This document shows, one piece after another, positions 1 to 9,070 of a stretch of 39,635 nucleotides of DNA (positions are counted from its first letter, which is position 1; every line of letters starts with the position of its first letter). The notes beneath the pieces are model-generated. The model was given only the letters and a program-made list of their open reading frames with translations, had not been told where the DNA came from and made no database searches. A program made the position numbers and the translations under genes. The DNA is from Niastella sp. (GTDB lineage Bacteria; Bacteroidota; Bacteroidia; Chitinophagales; Chitinophagaceae), in assembly GCA_017744515.1 (NCBI GenBank), contig JAGIBF010000075.1, positions 1-39,635 on the forward strand. The letters are read 5' to 3'.

Positions 1-250
1 AATAAACCGGAAGGTTATTTATGAGTGGGTAAAAGAAAAAGCTCGAATTGGGCTGATACGGGTATTGATAAATATCGCAATGATCGCTTTCGGGTATTAG
101 TTATATTTAGTAAGTAGTAGTGCCTAAGCAACCTTAATAAAACATCCTAAAATGGTTAAAGATTAGTTATAATACACATACATTTATCATGCGTTTACGT
201 TTCTTCGCTCACAATTATAACAATATTCAATACCTGTAAAACTGTTTCTT
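1..250. other. Upstream non-coding region
   Basis: I see no supported gene here. It is AT-rich and must hold the promoter for the secreted-protein operon starting at 251. A box TACGTTTC (196-203) differs by one base from the Bacteroidota -7 consensus TAnnTTTG, but no convincing -33 partner is present, so I do not call it a promoter. Confidence 0.4.
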
Positions 251-1900
251 ATGAAACAAAAGCTTACTCTACTCCAAAAGGCAGCATTGTTTTTATTGGT
301 TATCATCGGATCGGGCATCACTGCCAACGCCCAGTTGAAGATCGGTGACAATCCAACAAGCATTCAGAAATCATCCATCCTTGAATTAGAGAGTTCCCGC
401 CAGGGTTTGCTGTTGCCACGATTGGCGGATACGGCAGCCATCAATGCGCTGACGCCTCCTGATGGTATGATCATTTACCTCAACTCAGACAAGAGCTTAC
501 GCCTGCGCAGCAACGGTGCGTGGAAAAAGATAGCTGATCTGTCTGAAGCAAGTTCCAACTGGTCGCTGACTGGTAACACGGGTACCAACCCCAGTGTGAA
601 TTTTATTGGAACGCTCGACGGGCAACCGCTGGTAGTTCGTACCAACAATGCAGAACGTCTTCGTGTGGATGCTGCCGGCAATGTTGGTATAGGCACCAAT
701 AACCCCACTGCGAAATTGAACGTGGATGGATCCGTGAAATTGCAAAACCTTGCTACCGGTACAACTGAAACAGATGTATTGGTACTGGCCGCCGACGGAT
801 CTGTTTACAAGAAAACCATTTCATCTGCCGCCTTTCAAAATGCTATACGTGCCATCAATGGTATTCAGCGTCAGGCGTTGTCTGTCACGGCACAGGCCAG
901 CGACACTTCTAATAATGTGTTGGTCCAGAACAGAGACGCAGATAGTACTATCGCACTTTATCTGCCAGTACAAAATGGTTCATCTGCTTCCAAACCGTAC
1001 GGCTTCTTAACTTATACCGATTGGCAAAGGATCCAAAGCAGTATCCAAACGCTGGCTATTGGTGCCGTAGCTACCACACCCAATATCAACGGCGCTTCTA
1101 TTTCTGCTGATTCTACATCCCGTACGATAACATTGCATCCTGCCGATGCTACCAACCCTGGTATTGTAACAGCCGGTACGCAAACATTCGGTGGCGATAA
1201 AACTTTTAATAACAATGTTAATGTCAACGGCACGCTGCAGTTGAACTCCCTGGCCAATAATGCAACAGCCGATTCTGTGCTGGTTGTGACCAATGGTGTA
1301 ATACAAAAAAGACAGGTGAGCGCTTCCGCTTTTGGCAATGCTATACGTAGTATCAATGGTAACAGGGACTCTGCACAAGGGATCACCTTCAGAAATACTG
1401 GTACTGATCTTACTGTATCTACGAATGGTACTGACAGTATTTACCTCAATGTGCCCAACGCTGCTGCCACTGCAAGAGGCGTGGTTTCTACTACGGCACA
1501 AACATTTGCCGGTACCAAAACTTTCCAGGACAGTGTGGCTGCTGCCAAAGCGATCCTCGTGGGTACAACCGGTAGCGCCAACTCTACTGTTCAGGTAGAA
1601 GGTTCTCTGTCGCTGGCTATTACCACTATTTCCACCAGTTACACAGCGGCTGTAACAGACAATACCATCCTGGCCAATACCAGCTCTGCAGCCATTACTG
1701 TTACTTTGCCTGCTCCTGGTGCTATTAAAGGACGTATCTATACCATTAAGAAGATCGGTAATGGCGGTATCGACAACCAGCTTACCATCAGCCCTAATGG
1801 CGGCACTATCGATGGTGGTTCTGCTTACACTATTTACAACGACTGGACTTATGTAACGCTGCAAACTGATGGCAGCAACTGGTACGTGATCAAGAAATAA
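251..1900 (+). CDS. Secreted fibre-like repeat protein
   Basis: A 549-residue protein with a clear Sec signal peptide (residues 1-27, hydrophobic core LFLLVIIGSGI, cleavage after ANA). The mature start carries a module with LELESSRQGLLLPR that recurs at the start of the next gene product. Around residues 125-165 is a 'GNVGIGTNNPTAKLNVDGS' segment, typical of large secreted Bacteroidota proteins that resemble phage tail-fibre chaperone modules. Two repeat types occur: A[FL]xNAIRxINGxR (near 197 and 359) and ARGVVSTxAQTFAGxKTF-like (near 310 and 408). There is no enzyme motif, no lipobox and no type IX C-terminal domain. It is first of three co-oriented genes, 26 bp from the next. Export to the surface or as a fibre is inferred; the true role is unknown. 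Confidence 0.75.
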   Translation: MKQKLTLLQKAALFLLVIIGSGITANAQLKIGDNPTSIQKSSILELESSRQGLLLPRLADTAAINALTPPDGMIIYLNSDKSLRLRSNGAWKKIADLSEASSNWSLTGNTGTNPSVNFIGTLDGQPLVVRTNNAERLRVDAAGNVGIGTNNPTAKLNVDGSVKLQNLATGTTETDVLVLAADGSVYKKTISSAAFQNAIRAINGIQRQALSVTAQASDTSNNVLVQNRDADSTIALYLPVQNGSSASKPYGFLTYTDWQRIQSSIQTLAIGAVATTPNINGASISADSTSRTITLHPADATNPGIVTAGTQTFGGDKTFNNNVNVNGTLQLNSLANNATADSVLVVTNGVIQKRQVSASAFGNAIRSINGNRDSAQGITFRNTGTDLTVSTNGTDSIYLNVPNAAATARGVVSTTAQTFAGTKTFQDSVAAAKAILVGTTGSANSTVQVEGSLSLAITTISTSYTAAVTDNTILANTSSAAITVTLPAPGAIKGRIYTIKKIGNGGIDNQLTISPNGGTIDGGSAYTIYNDWTYVTLQTDGSNWYVIKK

Positions 1901-1926
1901 GGTGGGACCTTGCTAAAGTTGTTGTT

Positions 1927-4317
1927 ATGTCACTTGCCAAATTACCTGGTGCAGGACTTGTACTATTATTATGTTTCCATACAGGGTTTTCCCAGCAACT
2001 CCGGTTGGGGAATAATCCTTTTACGGTAGAGAAATCGGCCGTGCTGGAATTGCAGTCCAATAACCAGGGTTTATTATTTCCGCGGATCACAGACACACTG
2101 CTGATCAACGCGCTCAATCCGCCGGATGGCATGGTGATCTATTTCATGCCGTTGCGGCAGTTGCTGGTACGCGCCAATGGCTTTTGGAAAATAGTACAAA
2201 GCAACGGCGCGATCATAAATTTGAACGGCCTTGCCGGTGCCACGCAGACTTTTGCTACAGGCACTGCCGGTACCGATTTCAATATTGCTTCAGCAGGAAC
2301 AGTGCATACATTCAATTTACCGAGTGCCTCCGCCACTGCGCGGGGGCTGGTTACTACCGGCGCACAAACCATAGCTGGCAGTAAAACATTCTCCAGCGCC
2401 CCGGTCTTTTCTTCCTTTACCCAGGGGTCAGTGCTTTATGCGGGCAGTGGTGGGCTATTGTCGCAAAGCAATAGCAGCTTTTTCTGGGATGCTACCAATA
2501 GCCGGCTGGGTATTGGCACCAGCTCTCCGGCATCGGCACTGCATGTTACCGGCACTAATCCGCTTACACTGACAGGTCTGGTAACGGGCCTCGCTACTGA
2601 TAGTATTTTAACGGTACTGAATGGTGTGGTAAAGAAGATACATCCTTCTGTGCTTACCTCTTCTTCAGGTAGCGGGTGGTTGCTTACCGGGAATGCAGGG
2701 ACGAATCCTTCCACTAATTTTCTGGGAACCACTGATGCACAGCCTTTAATCATTAAAACAAGCAACACACAGGTAGGGCGATTCGACGCCAACTCGCTTG
2801 CCCTCGGTATAGGTGCTACGGTAAACAATGCAACGCATTCGTTTGCCTTCGGGAATAATGCAGCAGTTGCCTTTAGTATTACCAATGCGCTGGCGTTGGG
2901 TGGGAGCGCAGCGGTGAACGGTTCCAACTCTTTTGCCATCGGTACCAGTGCTGTTGCCAACAGTCCTACTTCTTTTGCATTGGGTAATGCAGCTACCGTT
3001 GCTTTCGGTGTGACAGATGCTATGGCGCTGGGCACCAATGCAACGGCTAACGCAGTGAATAGTATTGCGATCGGGGGTAATGGCAATGCTTCTTTTAAAA
3101 CAACAGCAGCCGGTATAAGCGGTATTGCTATTGGTAAAGCAGCTACTGCTAATGCCAATTACAGTATTGCGATCGGTGATTCTGCTATCGCAGCATTTGT
3201 ATCGAGCCCTCCGATTGCTATCGGCAAAAGCGCTTTTGTAAATGGTGCCAATTCCGTTGGTATCGGCACCAGCACCAATATTTCTAACGTTTCTAATGCA
3301 ACAGCTATAGGTGCTAACACATCTGTGACAGCCAGCAACTCAACGGCCATTGGATACAATGCTGCTGTGACGCAGAGTGATGCTATTGTACTGGGCGATA
3401 AGTCTAACCCTAATCTTGCTGTAGGCATTGGTACGGATAACTTTACCAACGGCGCGCGGGAAAAACTGTTGGTAGATGCCGGCAATGTCAGCACTTCCTA
3501 TAATGTTATCAGCGGAAAGGGAACTGTAAACAATTACCTGCAGCTCAACATCCAAAACCGTTCGGCGGGCGATGTGGCCAGCTCTGACCTGGTGGCTACT
3601 GCCAACAATGGAACGGAAACAACCAACTTTGTAGATCTGGGTATAAACTCAAGCGGCTTTACCAATACAACATATCCCATCATAGGTGGCGCCAACAATG
3701 CTTATCTCTACAGTACCGGTAATGATTTTGTGATCGGCAATGGTACGCTCAGCAAGAATCTTTTATTTTTTACAGGGGGCTTTGCTGCGGCCAATGAGCG
3801 GATGCGGATTACAGGAACTGGTAGCGTGGGAATAGGGACAACCGCACCTTCTACTTCATTGCACGTGCGAACAGGTACTGCAAACGATGGAGGACTGCGT
3901 CTGGAGAACCTTACCAATACTGCTCCGGTTACAACTGGAACAGCTGTGTTGGGTGTCGATGCTACCGGAAAAGTGGTTCGTGCCAAAACTCCGTTGTACT
4001 ATAGCGGCACCGGCACCACTGCCAACACAGAAGAGGTAACGAAAATATGGGTAGCGGACTTTGCCAACAACGCAACAGGAACGCCTACTGTTACTATTCC
4101 TTCAAACGTGGCATTTAGTAACATTCTAAGTATACAAGTTACAGCCAAAGGGGGACCTGCTTTAACTACAGCACCTATTATAAGTGTGACAAGTAATACT
4201 TTAACAACTGTCACTGTAAGGCTTATTGAAAGTAGAACGCTGGCATTATTAGGTGAAACAACGGAGCCTCATACTGATACAAATACCAGAATCTACATAC
4301 GTGTAGAAGGAAACTAG
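1927..4317 (+). CDS. Secreted protein with YadA-head-like repeats
   Basis: A 796-residue protein with a Sec signal peptide (cleavage near FSQ, residues 20-23). Residues 24-80 match the opening module of the preceding protein (SAVLELQSNNQGLLFPR versus SSILELESSRQGLLLPR), so the two are paralogous at their N-termini. Residues about 298-491 hold at least ten short A-[IL]-G repeats (SFAIGTSA, SIAIGDSA, ATAIGANT and similar). These are the hallmark of the YadA/Hep-Hag head of trimeric adhesins, which forms a left-handed beta-roll. A later GSVGIGTTAPSTSLHV module repeats the fibre-type signature. The classical trimeric autotransporter membrane anchor is not seen at the C-terminus. It is middle gene of the three-gene unit. 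An adhesive or fibrous surface protein is inferred. Confidence 0.75.
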   Translation: MSLAKLPGAGLVLLLCFHTGFSQQLRLGNNPFTVEKSAVLELQSNNQGLLFPRITDTLLINALNPPDGMVIYFMPLRQLLVRANGFWKIVQSNGAIINLNGLAGATQTFATGTAGTDFNIASAGTVHTFNLPSASATARGLVTTGAQTIAGSKTFSSAPVFSSFTQGSVLYAGSGGLLSQSNSSFFWDATNSRLGIGTSSPASALHVTGTNPLTLTGLVTGLATDSILTVLNGVVKKIHPSVLTSSSGSGWLLTGNAGTNPSTNFLGTTDAQPLIIKTSNTQVGRFDANSLALGIGATVNNATHSFAFGNNAAVAFSITNALALGGSAAVNGSNSFAIGTSAVANSPTSFALGNAATVAFGVTDAMALGTNATANAVNSIAIGGNGNASFKTTAAGISGIAIGKAATANANYSIAIGDSAIAAFVSSPPIAIGKSAFVNGANSVGIGTSTNISNVSNATAIGANTSVTASNSTAIGYNAAVTQSDAIVLGDKSNPNLAVGIGTDNFTNGAREKLLVDAGNVSTSYNVISGKGTVNNYLQLNIQNRSAGDVASSDLVATANNGTETTNFVDLGINSSGFTNTTYPIIGGANNAYLYSTGNDFVIGNGTLSKNLLFFTGGFAAANERMRITGTGSVGIGTTAPSTSLHVRTGTANDGGLRLENLTNTAPVTTGTAVLGVDATGKVVRAKTPLYYSGTGTTANTEEVTKIWVADFANNATGTPTVTIPSNVAFSNILSIQVTAKGGPALTTAPIISVTSNTLTTVTVRLIESRTLALLGETTEPHTDTNTRIYIRVEGN

Positions 4318-4348
4318 GTTATTATCTGATCACCATAACAATTCAAAC

Positions 4349-5959
4349 CTGTTCAGGAAAACATTACATATTATTACTTTTATTTTCCTGCTATTAAGTG
4401 TATCATTTGTTGGGTTTGCCCAATCAGGGTTTTATATCCCTAATCAGGGGAAAATCTTTTTCAACGGTGATACGGCCACTATTTTTTCCAATGTGCAGAA
4501 TGGCGGTAAACTGGGCGTAGGTAAAAACGCCGTAGTAAATTTCAAGGGCCGTGTTTGGGAAAATGAACCGCAATCGTCATTGACCGACGAGAGCCATAAT
4601 GGAGAAGGAATCATTGGCGTTGGCGGTATGATAAGATTTCTGTCTACCGATACTACGCGGCAGTTTATTAATGGCGGGTATAATGCTGCCAGCCGCTTTG
4701 GGCCTGGATTTCCGAACCTGCAAATACAGAACAGCAATGGCGTAAGGCTTATCGGCAGTACTGCCAAAGTGCGTAATGAATTGAAGCTGACGAGCGGTCT
4801 TATTTACCTCGACAATAATATACTGGTAGTTGGCAATGAAGAGAATGCCGGGAAGATCACAGGATTCGATTCCGCCCGTTATATTGTTACCGGCAATGCG
4901 CCCGGCACGGGCATACTGGTCAGAGAAAATGTGCGGGCTGCTGATAACATCGTGGTATTTCCGATAGGTTCACATGCTCATCAATACACACCAGCCGGTA
5001 TAAGGACCAAATCACTTTCGGGCGATGACTTCTATGTTACTGTTTTTGATAGCGTAAAAAGGCTGGCAACAGCTGGAGCCGATCTTAAAGAAGAGTCTGT
5101 AAACAAAACCTGGGAGATAGGCAAACGCTTCCGGCCCAACCAGGAAGAGGTAGAAGTAATATTGCAACACCTGGTGGCCGACGAAGGGGCTGTTTTCAAT
5201 GCAGGCAGACGGTTTAGTTATATTTCCCGGTACACGAATGGTGTATGGGACATCGGGCCGCCGCTTATTACACCGCAGATCGGTTACCTGAGTACTGGCC
5301 CGCTGTTGTTGAATTCGGGATTGAATGAGCGGACGTTGGATGGCATCATGCCGACCTCAACCTACTATACCAAGTTTGTGGGTAAGGGCGATTCCGGCAT
5401 TAACCAAACCAAAGTATGGCTAAGTGGTTATCGCATCAATTACCAAAACGTAAAAGTATACTGGACTACCAAGCCAGAGGTCAACAATAACTATTTCGTA
5501 GTGCAGCGCAGGTATAGCAACCAAACTGATTTTATTAATATAGACACAGTGGCTTCGAAAGCTCAAAATGGTAACAGCGAGAACTTCCTGAACTATGAGA
5601 TCAATGATCCGAATAGCTATACTGGTATTACCTATTACAGATTGATGCTGGTAGACTTTAATGGAAGGGAAACCTTCTCCAATGTAGTGCCTGTAGGACG
5701 TATGCCGGGTATCAACCAGATGCTGGTATGGCCCAATCCGAGCAACGGCAGGTTCTTTGTCGGCATCGGTACTGCTGCGTCCATCAAGAGTATTGTGATC
5801 TTCAATGTGCTGGGTCAAAAACTGAAAGAAGAGCCTGTGAATAATAGAAACATTATCGAAATGTATCTGCCGATACCGGGTACTTATATCGTTGGATTTG
5901 TATCACCGGGCGGAAGGATCGTGGAATCTCAGAAATTGTTGATCAAGGGTTATGATTAA
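4349..5959 (+). CDS. Secreted protein with type IX (Por) sorting domain
   Basis: The C-terminal 75 residues show a Por-secretion C-terminal sorting domain: VWPNPSNGRFFV, then IVIFNVLGQKL, then a final strand ending in QKLLIKGYD. Such tails send proteins through the type IX secretion system to the cell surface. The first in-frame ATG (4493) lies inside the mature region. The frame stays open upstream and encodes LFRKTLHIITFIFLLLSV then SFVGFAQ, a good signal peptide, but no ATG, GTG or TTG is available. I therefore set the start at CTG 4349 as the least bad choice; 4493 is the alternative. It is last gene of the secreted-protein unit, ending before a hairpin terminator. The substrate or partner is unknown. 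Confidence 0.7.
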   Translation: MFRKTLHIITFIFLLLSVSFVGFAQSGFYIPNQGKIFFNGDTATIFSNVQNGGKLGVGKNAVVNFKGRVWENEPQSSLTDESHNGEGIIGVGGMIRFLSTDTTRQFINGGYNAASRFGPGFPNLQIQNSNGVRLIGSTAKVRNELKLTSGLIYLDNNILVVGNEENAGKITGFDSARYIVTGNAPGTGILVRENVRAADNIVVFPIGSHAHQYTPAGIRTKSLSGDDFYVTVFDSVKRLATAGADLKEESVNKTWEIGKRFRPNQEEVEVILQHLVADEGAVFNAGRRFSYISRYTNGVWDIGPPLITPQIGYLSTGPLLLNSGLNERTLDGIMPTSTYYTKFVGKGDSGINQTKVWLSGYRINYQNVKVYWTTKPEVNNNYFVVQRRYSNQTDFINIDTVASKAQNGNSENFLNYEINDPNSYTGITYYRLMLVDFNGRETFSNVVPVGRMPGINQMLVWPNPSNGRFFVGIGTAASIKSIVIFNVLGQKLKEEPVNNRNIIEMYLPIPGTYIVGFVSPGGRIVESQKLLIKGYD

Positions 5960-5993
5960 TTGTGGAGTAGCCGCCACAAAAGGACATAAAAAA

Positions 5994-6106
5994 AGAGACT
6001 GTCTTATAAGTCCCTTCAGATTTTGATGGTAGCTGTTGGCTACCATTTTTCTTTCCCCGAAATGCTATTCCGGCTGCAATCCTGGCCGACTTTTAAGACA
6101 GTCTCT
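5994..6106. repeat. MITE-like inverted-repeat element
   Basis: An 18-bp arm (5994-6011, agagactgtcttataagt) and its near-exact inverse (6089-6106) bound 113 bp; only one position is mispaired. Inside is a perfect 8-bp hairpin (6026-6046). The arm resembles ends of some Bacteroidota insertion sequences, from memory only. No clear target-site duplication is seen. It could be a miniature transposon remnant or a large folded transcript end. Confidence 0.5.
6026..6051 (+). terminator. Hairpin terminator after secreted-protein operon
   Basis: Stem ATGGTAGC, loop TGTTG, stem GCTACCAT, followed by a run of T with one C. It lies 67 bp after the stop of the type IX cargo gene and fits rho-independent termination on the plus strand. 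Confidence 0.6.
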
Positions 6107-6156
6107 GTACGATAATTAAAGAACTATATATGTTGAGTAATTGTGCCCTTTGTTCT

Positions 6157-6348
6157 TTAGCCTACTTCCATTTCACCGGTAGTGCTGTTCTTGCGCAGGC
6201 CTTTCTTCACTTTATTTACCAGATCATCGGCAGTATCCTTGATCTTTTTTCTTGTTTCTGTTCCTTTGTCGGGTGCAAATAATGTGCCTACGAGCGCACC
6301 TACAGCTGCAGCAGCAACCATCCCAATAAGAATATGTTTTGCTTTCAT
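6157..6348 (-). CDS. YtxH-like small membrane-associated protein
   Basis: A 63-residue protein: short lysine start, then a glycine/alanine-rich helix (IGMVAAAAVGALVGTLFAP), followed by DKGTETRKKIKDTADDLVNKVKKG, the amphipathic charged tail typical of the YtxH (gas-vesicle-protein-like) family. Members are single-pass membrane proteins often induced by envelope or general stress; the precise role is unknown. It stands alone on the minus strand, facing the preceding operon, and is separated from the next minus-strand gene by about 190 bp. Confidence 0.8.
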   Translation of the reverse strand: MKAKHILIGMVAAAAVGALVGTLFAPDKGTETRKKIKDTADDLVNKVKKGLRKNSTTGEMEVG

Positions 6349-6538
6349 AATAGTAAAGTTTAAATGTGAATAATAATCTCTTCACAGCTGTAAATACCAA
6401 CACTGTGCCAAACCAATATGCTGGCAGTGGTCTACATCGAAAATTAATTGTTAATGCATTTCATCCGGGCACTTGTATAAATCAATAATCCCCACCTGTC
6501 CGGCGGGGATTACTGTATATGTAGAGCAAGAGATTTTA

Positions 6539-9070
6539 TTATCCTCTGCGGCCTGGTCTCTCTGAACCTCCGCCGCCACCATTGCCACCACCTCTTGAGG
6601 GCCTGCCACCACCCTGATCACCACCACCACGATTGCCTCCGCCGCCGTTGTCCCTGCTGCGCTCAAAAGATCTTTGTTGTGGAGCTGCTGGCGACGCCTC
6701 ACGTTGGCGGGGTTGCTGCGGCTGTATTACCCTGCCGCCACCACCTCCACCGGGGTTGCCGGGATTCCGGTCTGAACCCCTGTTCTGCCATTGGCGATTG
6801 TCATCGTTGCCGCGTGGTTGGTAAACCCTTGGTTCGCGGTTACCGGAAGCAGGATTATTGTTCCTGTTGTTCCAGCGGTTATTGTCATCACGCTGACGAT
6901 TATTATCTCTTATGGTACGTTCGCGGCTGCCTGGTGTTGTAATGGCGCCTGGTGTTCTGTTGCCATTGCCGTTACCCCGGTTGTTATCTCCAGACCTCCA
7001 TTCGCGGTTAGGGCGTTGTGCGCCATTGTTATTATTGTTGTCGCGGTTGAATGGCCTGTTGTTACCAAAGCGATTATCGCGTTGGTCGTTGGGTTGGCGA
7101 TTGTAAGTTCTGTTTCCGTTATTGTTGTTATAACCACCGCGATTGTTATTATCAAAACGACCGCTACGGTTGCCATTGTTGTTATTATAATTCCTGTTGG
7201 CATAACCCTGCCTGTTGAAATCACGGCCCCTGTTGTTGATAGCAACCCGTTGATTATCCCTGGTCACTACACCACGTCCACCACGGTAGTTGTAAATATT
7301 ATTGGTGCGATTGATCTGCACAATGTTGATGTTGGTACGGCTGCGGTATCCATTGCTGTAGTAACCACCTCCGTAATAGCCGCCACGGGAGCGGTAAGGT
7401 GTATAGCAATACGAAGGACGGTACACGCGGGGGCCCCACCAGCCACCATATCCATAGCCCCAGGGGCTGCCAAAACCTATGCTGGTATGGAACCAACCGG
7501 CATTGTAGTTGAAACCGAAGCCCCAGCCAATCCACGGATTGTAGCGGATACCAAAACCCCAGGTATAAGGACGTGGGAAATAGTAGTGCCTGAACCAGGG
7601 CCTGTAATAGTAACCTGTACCGTACACGATCGTAGGACCGTAAGCGAATGTATTAAGATAGCCGGGCGTATAACCCATCCACACATAATCGGGCGTTACA
7701 TCATAGATGTACACATACTTCATATTGTACACTGGATAGCGGGGAGGGATCAGGGCCACTGCTGAAGGCCTTACCACGGCCACTGACCAGGGACCTACTG
7801 CACTATAAGATTCAAACCAGATACCATTGTCTACAGAATAGTAACGACCTCTCCAACGGATCACGGAAGCGGAAGTGTTGACCGCATAATCCATTTCGGT
7901 TCCATCAATGTCTTCAAATTGCGGATCACCATCATACACTACATCAGCCTTCGCCTGCTGCCTGTCTACCTTAGCGGTTTGCGGCACTTCTGCGTCGGCC
8001 AAAGCATCCTGTGAAGCGGCTGTGCCTGCTACGCTTGCCAGTACATTGTCCTTGGGTGAACCTTCTTCGATGCGGGCAAAATCCTGTGGTAATTTATCCG
8101 ATGCTACGAATTGCCATTGGCCACTCAGTGTTTTAGACTTGTACCAACGGCCAGAGATCAGCACATAATATTGTTGTGACTGCACGTCCATGAAAATATC
8201 GTCTTCTGAGTTGGACACGTACAACAGGTCTGTTCCTGATACCGGAGCAAAGTTGGCTTCCCCTTTAGATTGGATCAACTCGGCCGGTTCTGTGCTTACA
8301 ATTATTTTGTACATGACGTTTTCGTCAGTCTCTTTTTCTGTTCCGTTATCCTTGCTGGCATCGTTTACCTGTTGTGCAATGGAATTCAGGTTTTGCGATA
8401 CCTGGGTGGTCATAGCATAAGGACCGGTAGCAGCAGAAGCCGTATACCAGTGTTTACCACCGTAGAGGTAAAAGCGTCCATCGTTATTCCTGATGATCGT
8501 GAAAGGCGTGTTTACAACTGCATCTACACCCCACTCGCTATTACGTTGCAATTGGGGAGCACCATCGATCAACACCAATATGGAAGGTGTATTGCTGTAT
8601 AATACCTTAGGAGGTGTATTGCTGATCTGCTGAGAAAGTTGTGTTTGCTGATTATTCAGGTCAAGCGATGTCTGAAGATCGCTCTGTGCAAAGGTAACAC
8701 CGCCCTGGTTGATGTATTGCTCGAGGGCATCGGCATAATTATCCAGGTTGTCATTATTAGCATCACCAGGTAATTTGATATTCTCTATCTCAGCTTGCCG
8801 GATCTGTACCCGGCTGCCATTATTATCGGTAGTAGCTTTTAACCACGCCATCCCGAAAACCGGATCTGTTTTACCACTCTCCAGAACAGAAATAGCTGCC
8901 TTTGCTTTCAGGTTATTGCCTGAATAGGATTCCGGCTGCCACTGATACAGTTTGATCACTGTACCCTGTGAGGTGGTGACGGTTTTGGGCCATGCGTCCT
9001 GTGCAGCAACAGAAAAGCCAGACAGCAAAGCACTGCCCAGCACGCACAAAAGAGTATAGAATGATTTCAT
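6539..9070 (-). CDS. Large secreted protein with W/Y/G-rich middle and N/R/G-rich tail
   Basis: An 843-residue protein with a Sec signal peptide (cleavage after SVAAQ, about residue 23). Residues about 160-450 hold three related modules of the form YYxxxxGxWYxSxxxxGPW (GGKHWYTASAATGPY, SGRWYKSKTLSGQW, NGIWFESYSAVGPW). Residues about 450-580 are very rich in Tyr, Trp and Gly (YIYDVTPDYVWMGYTPGYL and similar). This type is often annotated loosely as a carbohydrate-binding family V/XII protein. The last ~270 residues are low-complexity Asn/Arg/Gly with RGG-like repeats and end in SERPGRRG. There is no catalytic motif. It is probably a periplasmic or surface structural protein; function is not known. 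It is a single-gene unit. Confidence 0.75.
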   Translation of the reverse strand: MKSFYTLLCVLGSALLSGFSVAAQDAWPKTVTTSQGTVIKLYQWQPESYSGNNLKAKAAISVLESGKTDPVFGMAWLKATTDNNGSRVQIRQAEIENIKLPGDANNDNLDNYADALEQYINQGGVTFAQSDLQTSLDLNNQQTQLSQQISNTPPKVLYSNTPSILVLIDGAPQLQRNSEWGVDAVVNTPFTIIRNNDGRFYLYGGKHWYTASAATGPYAMTTQVSQNLNSIAQQVNDASKDNGTEKETDENVMYKIIVSTEPAELIQSKGEANFAPVSGTDLLYVSNSEDDIFMDVQSQQYYVLISGRWYKSKTLSGQWQFVASDKLPQDFARIEEGSPKDNVLASVAGTAASQDALADAEVPQTAKVDRQQAKADVVYDGDPQFEDIDGTEMDYAVNTSASVIRWRGRYYSVDNGIWFESYSAVGPWSVAVVRPSAVALIPPRYPVYNMKYVYIYDVTPDYVWMGYTPGYLNTFAYGPTIVYGTGYYYRPWFRHYYFPRPYTWGFGIRYNPWIGWGFGFNYNAGWFHTSIGFGSPWGYGYGGWWGPRVYRPSYCYTPYRSRGGYYGGGYYSNGYRSRTNINIVQINRTNNIYNYRGGRGVVTRDNQRVAINNRGRDFNRQGYANRNYNNNNGNRSGRFDNNNRGGYNNNNGNRTYNRQPNDQRDNRFGNNRPFNRDNNNNNGAQRPNREWRSGDNNRGNGNGNRTPGAITTPGSRERTIRDNNRQRDDNNRWNNRNNNPASGNREPRVYQPRGNDDNRQWQNRGSDRNPGNPGGGGGGRVIQPQQPRQREASPAAPQQRSFERSRDNGGGGNRGGGDQGGGRPSRGGGNGGGGGSERPGRRG

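Noticed and set aside
1007..1864. A 285-residue minus-strand open frame
   Set aside because: It lies opposite the first secreted-protein gene, has Ser/Arg/Cys-rich sequence without a domain, and ends in the coding repeats.
2822..3400. CRISPR or DNA repeat array
   Set aside because: The short repeats are at protein level (A-I-G units in a YadA-like head) with divergent DNA; there are no constant spacers.
6595..7765. Long plus-strand open frames opposite the large secreted protein
   Set aside because: They are antisense shadows over its repetitive Asn/Arg/Gly-rich tail; the translations are low-complexity, with no start signals or known motifs.
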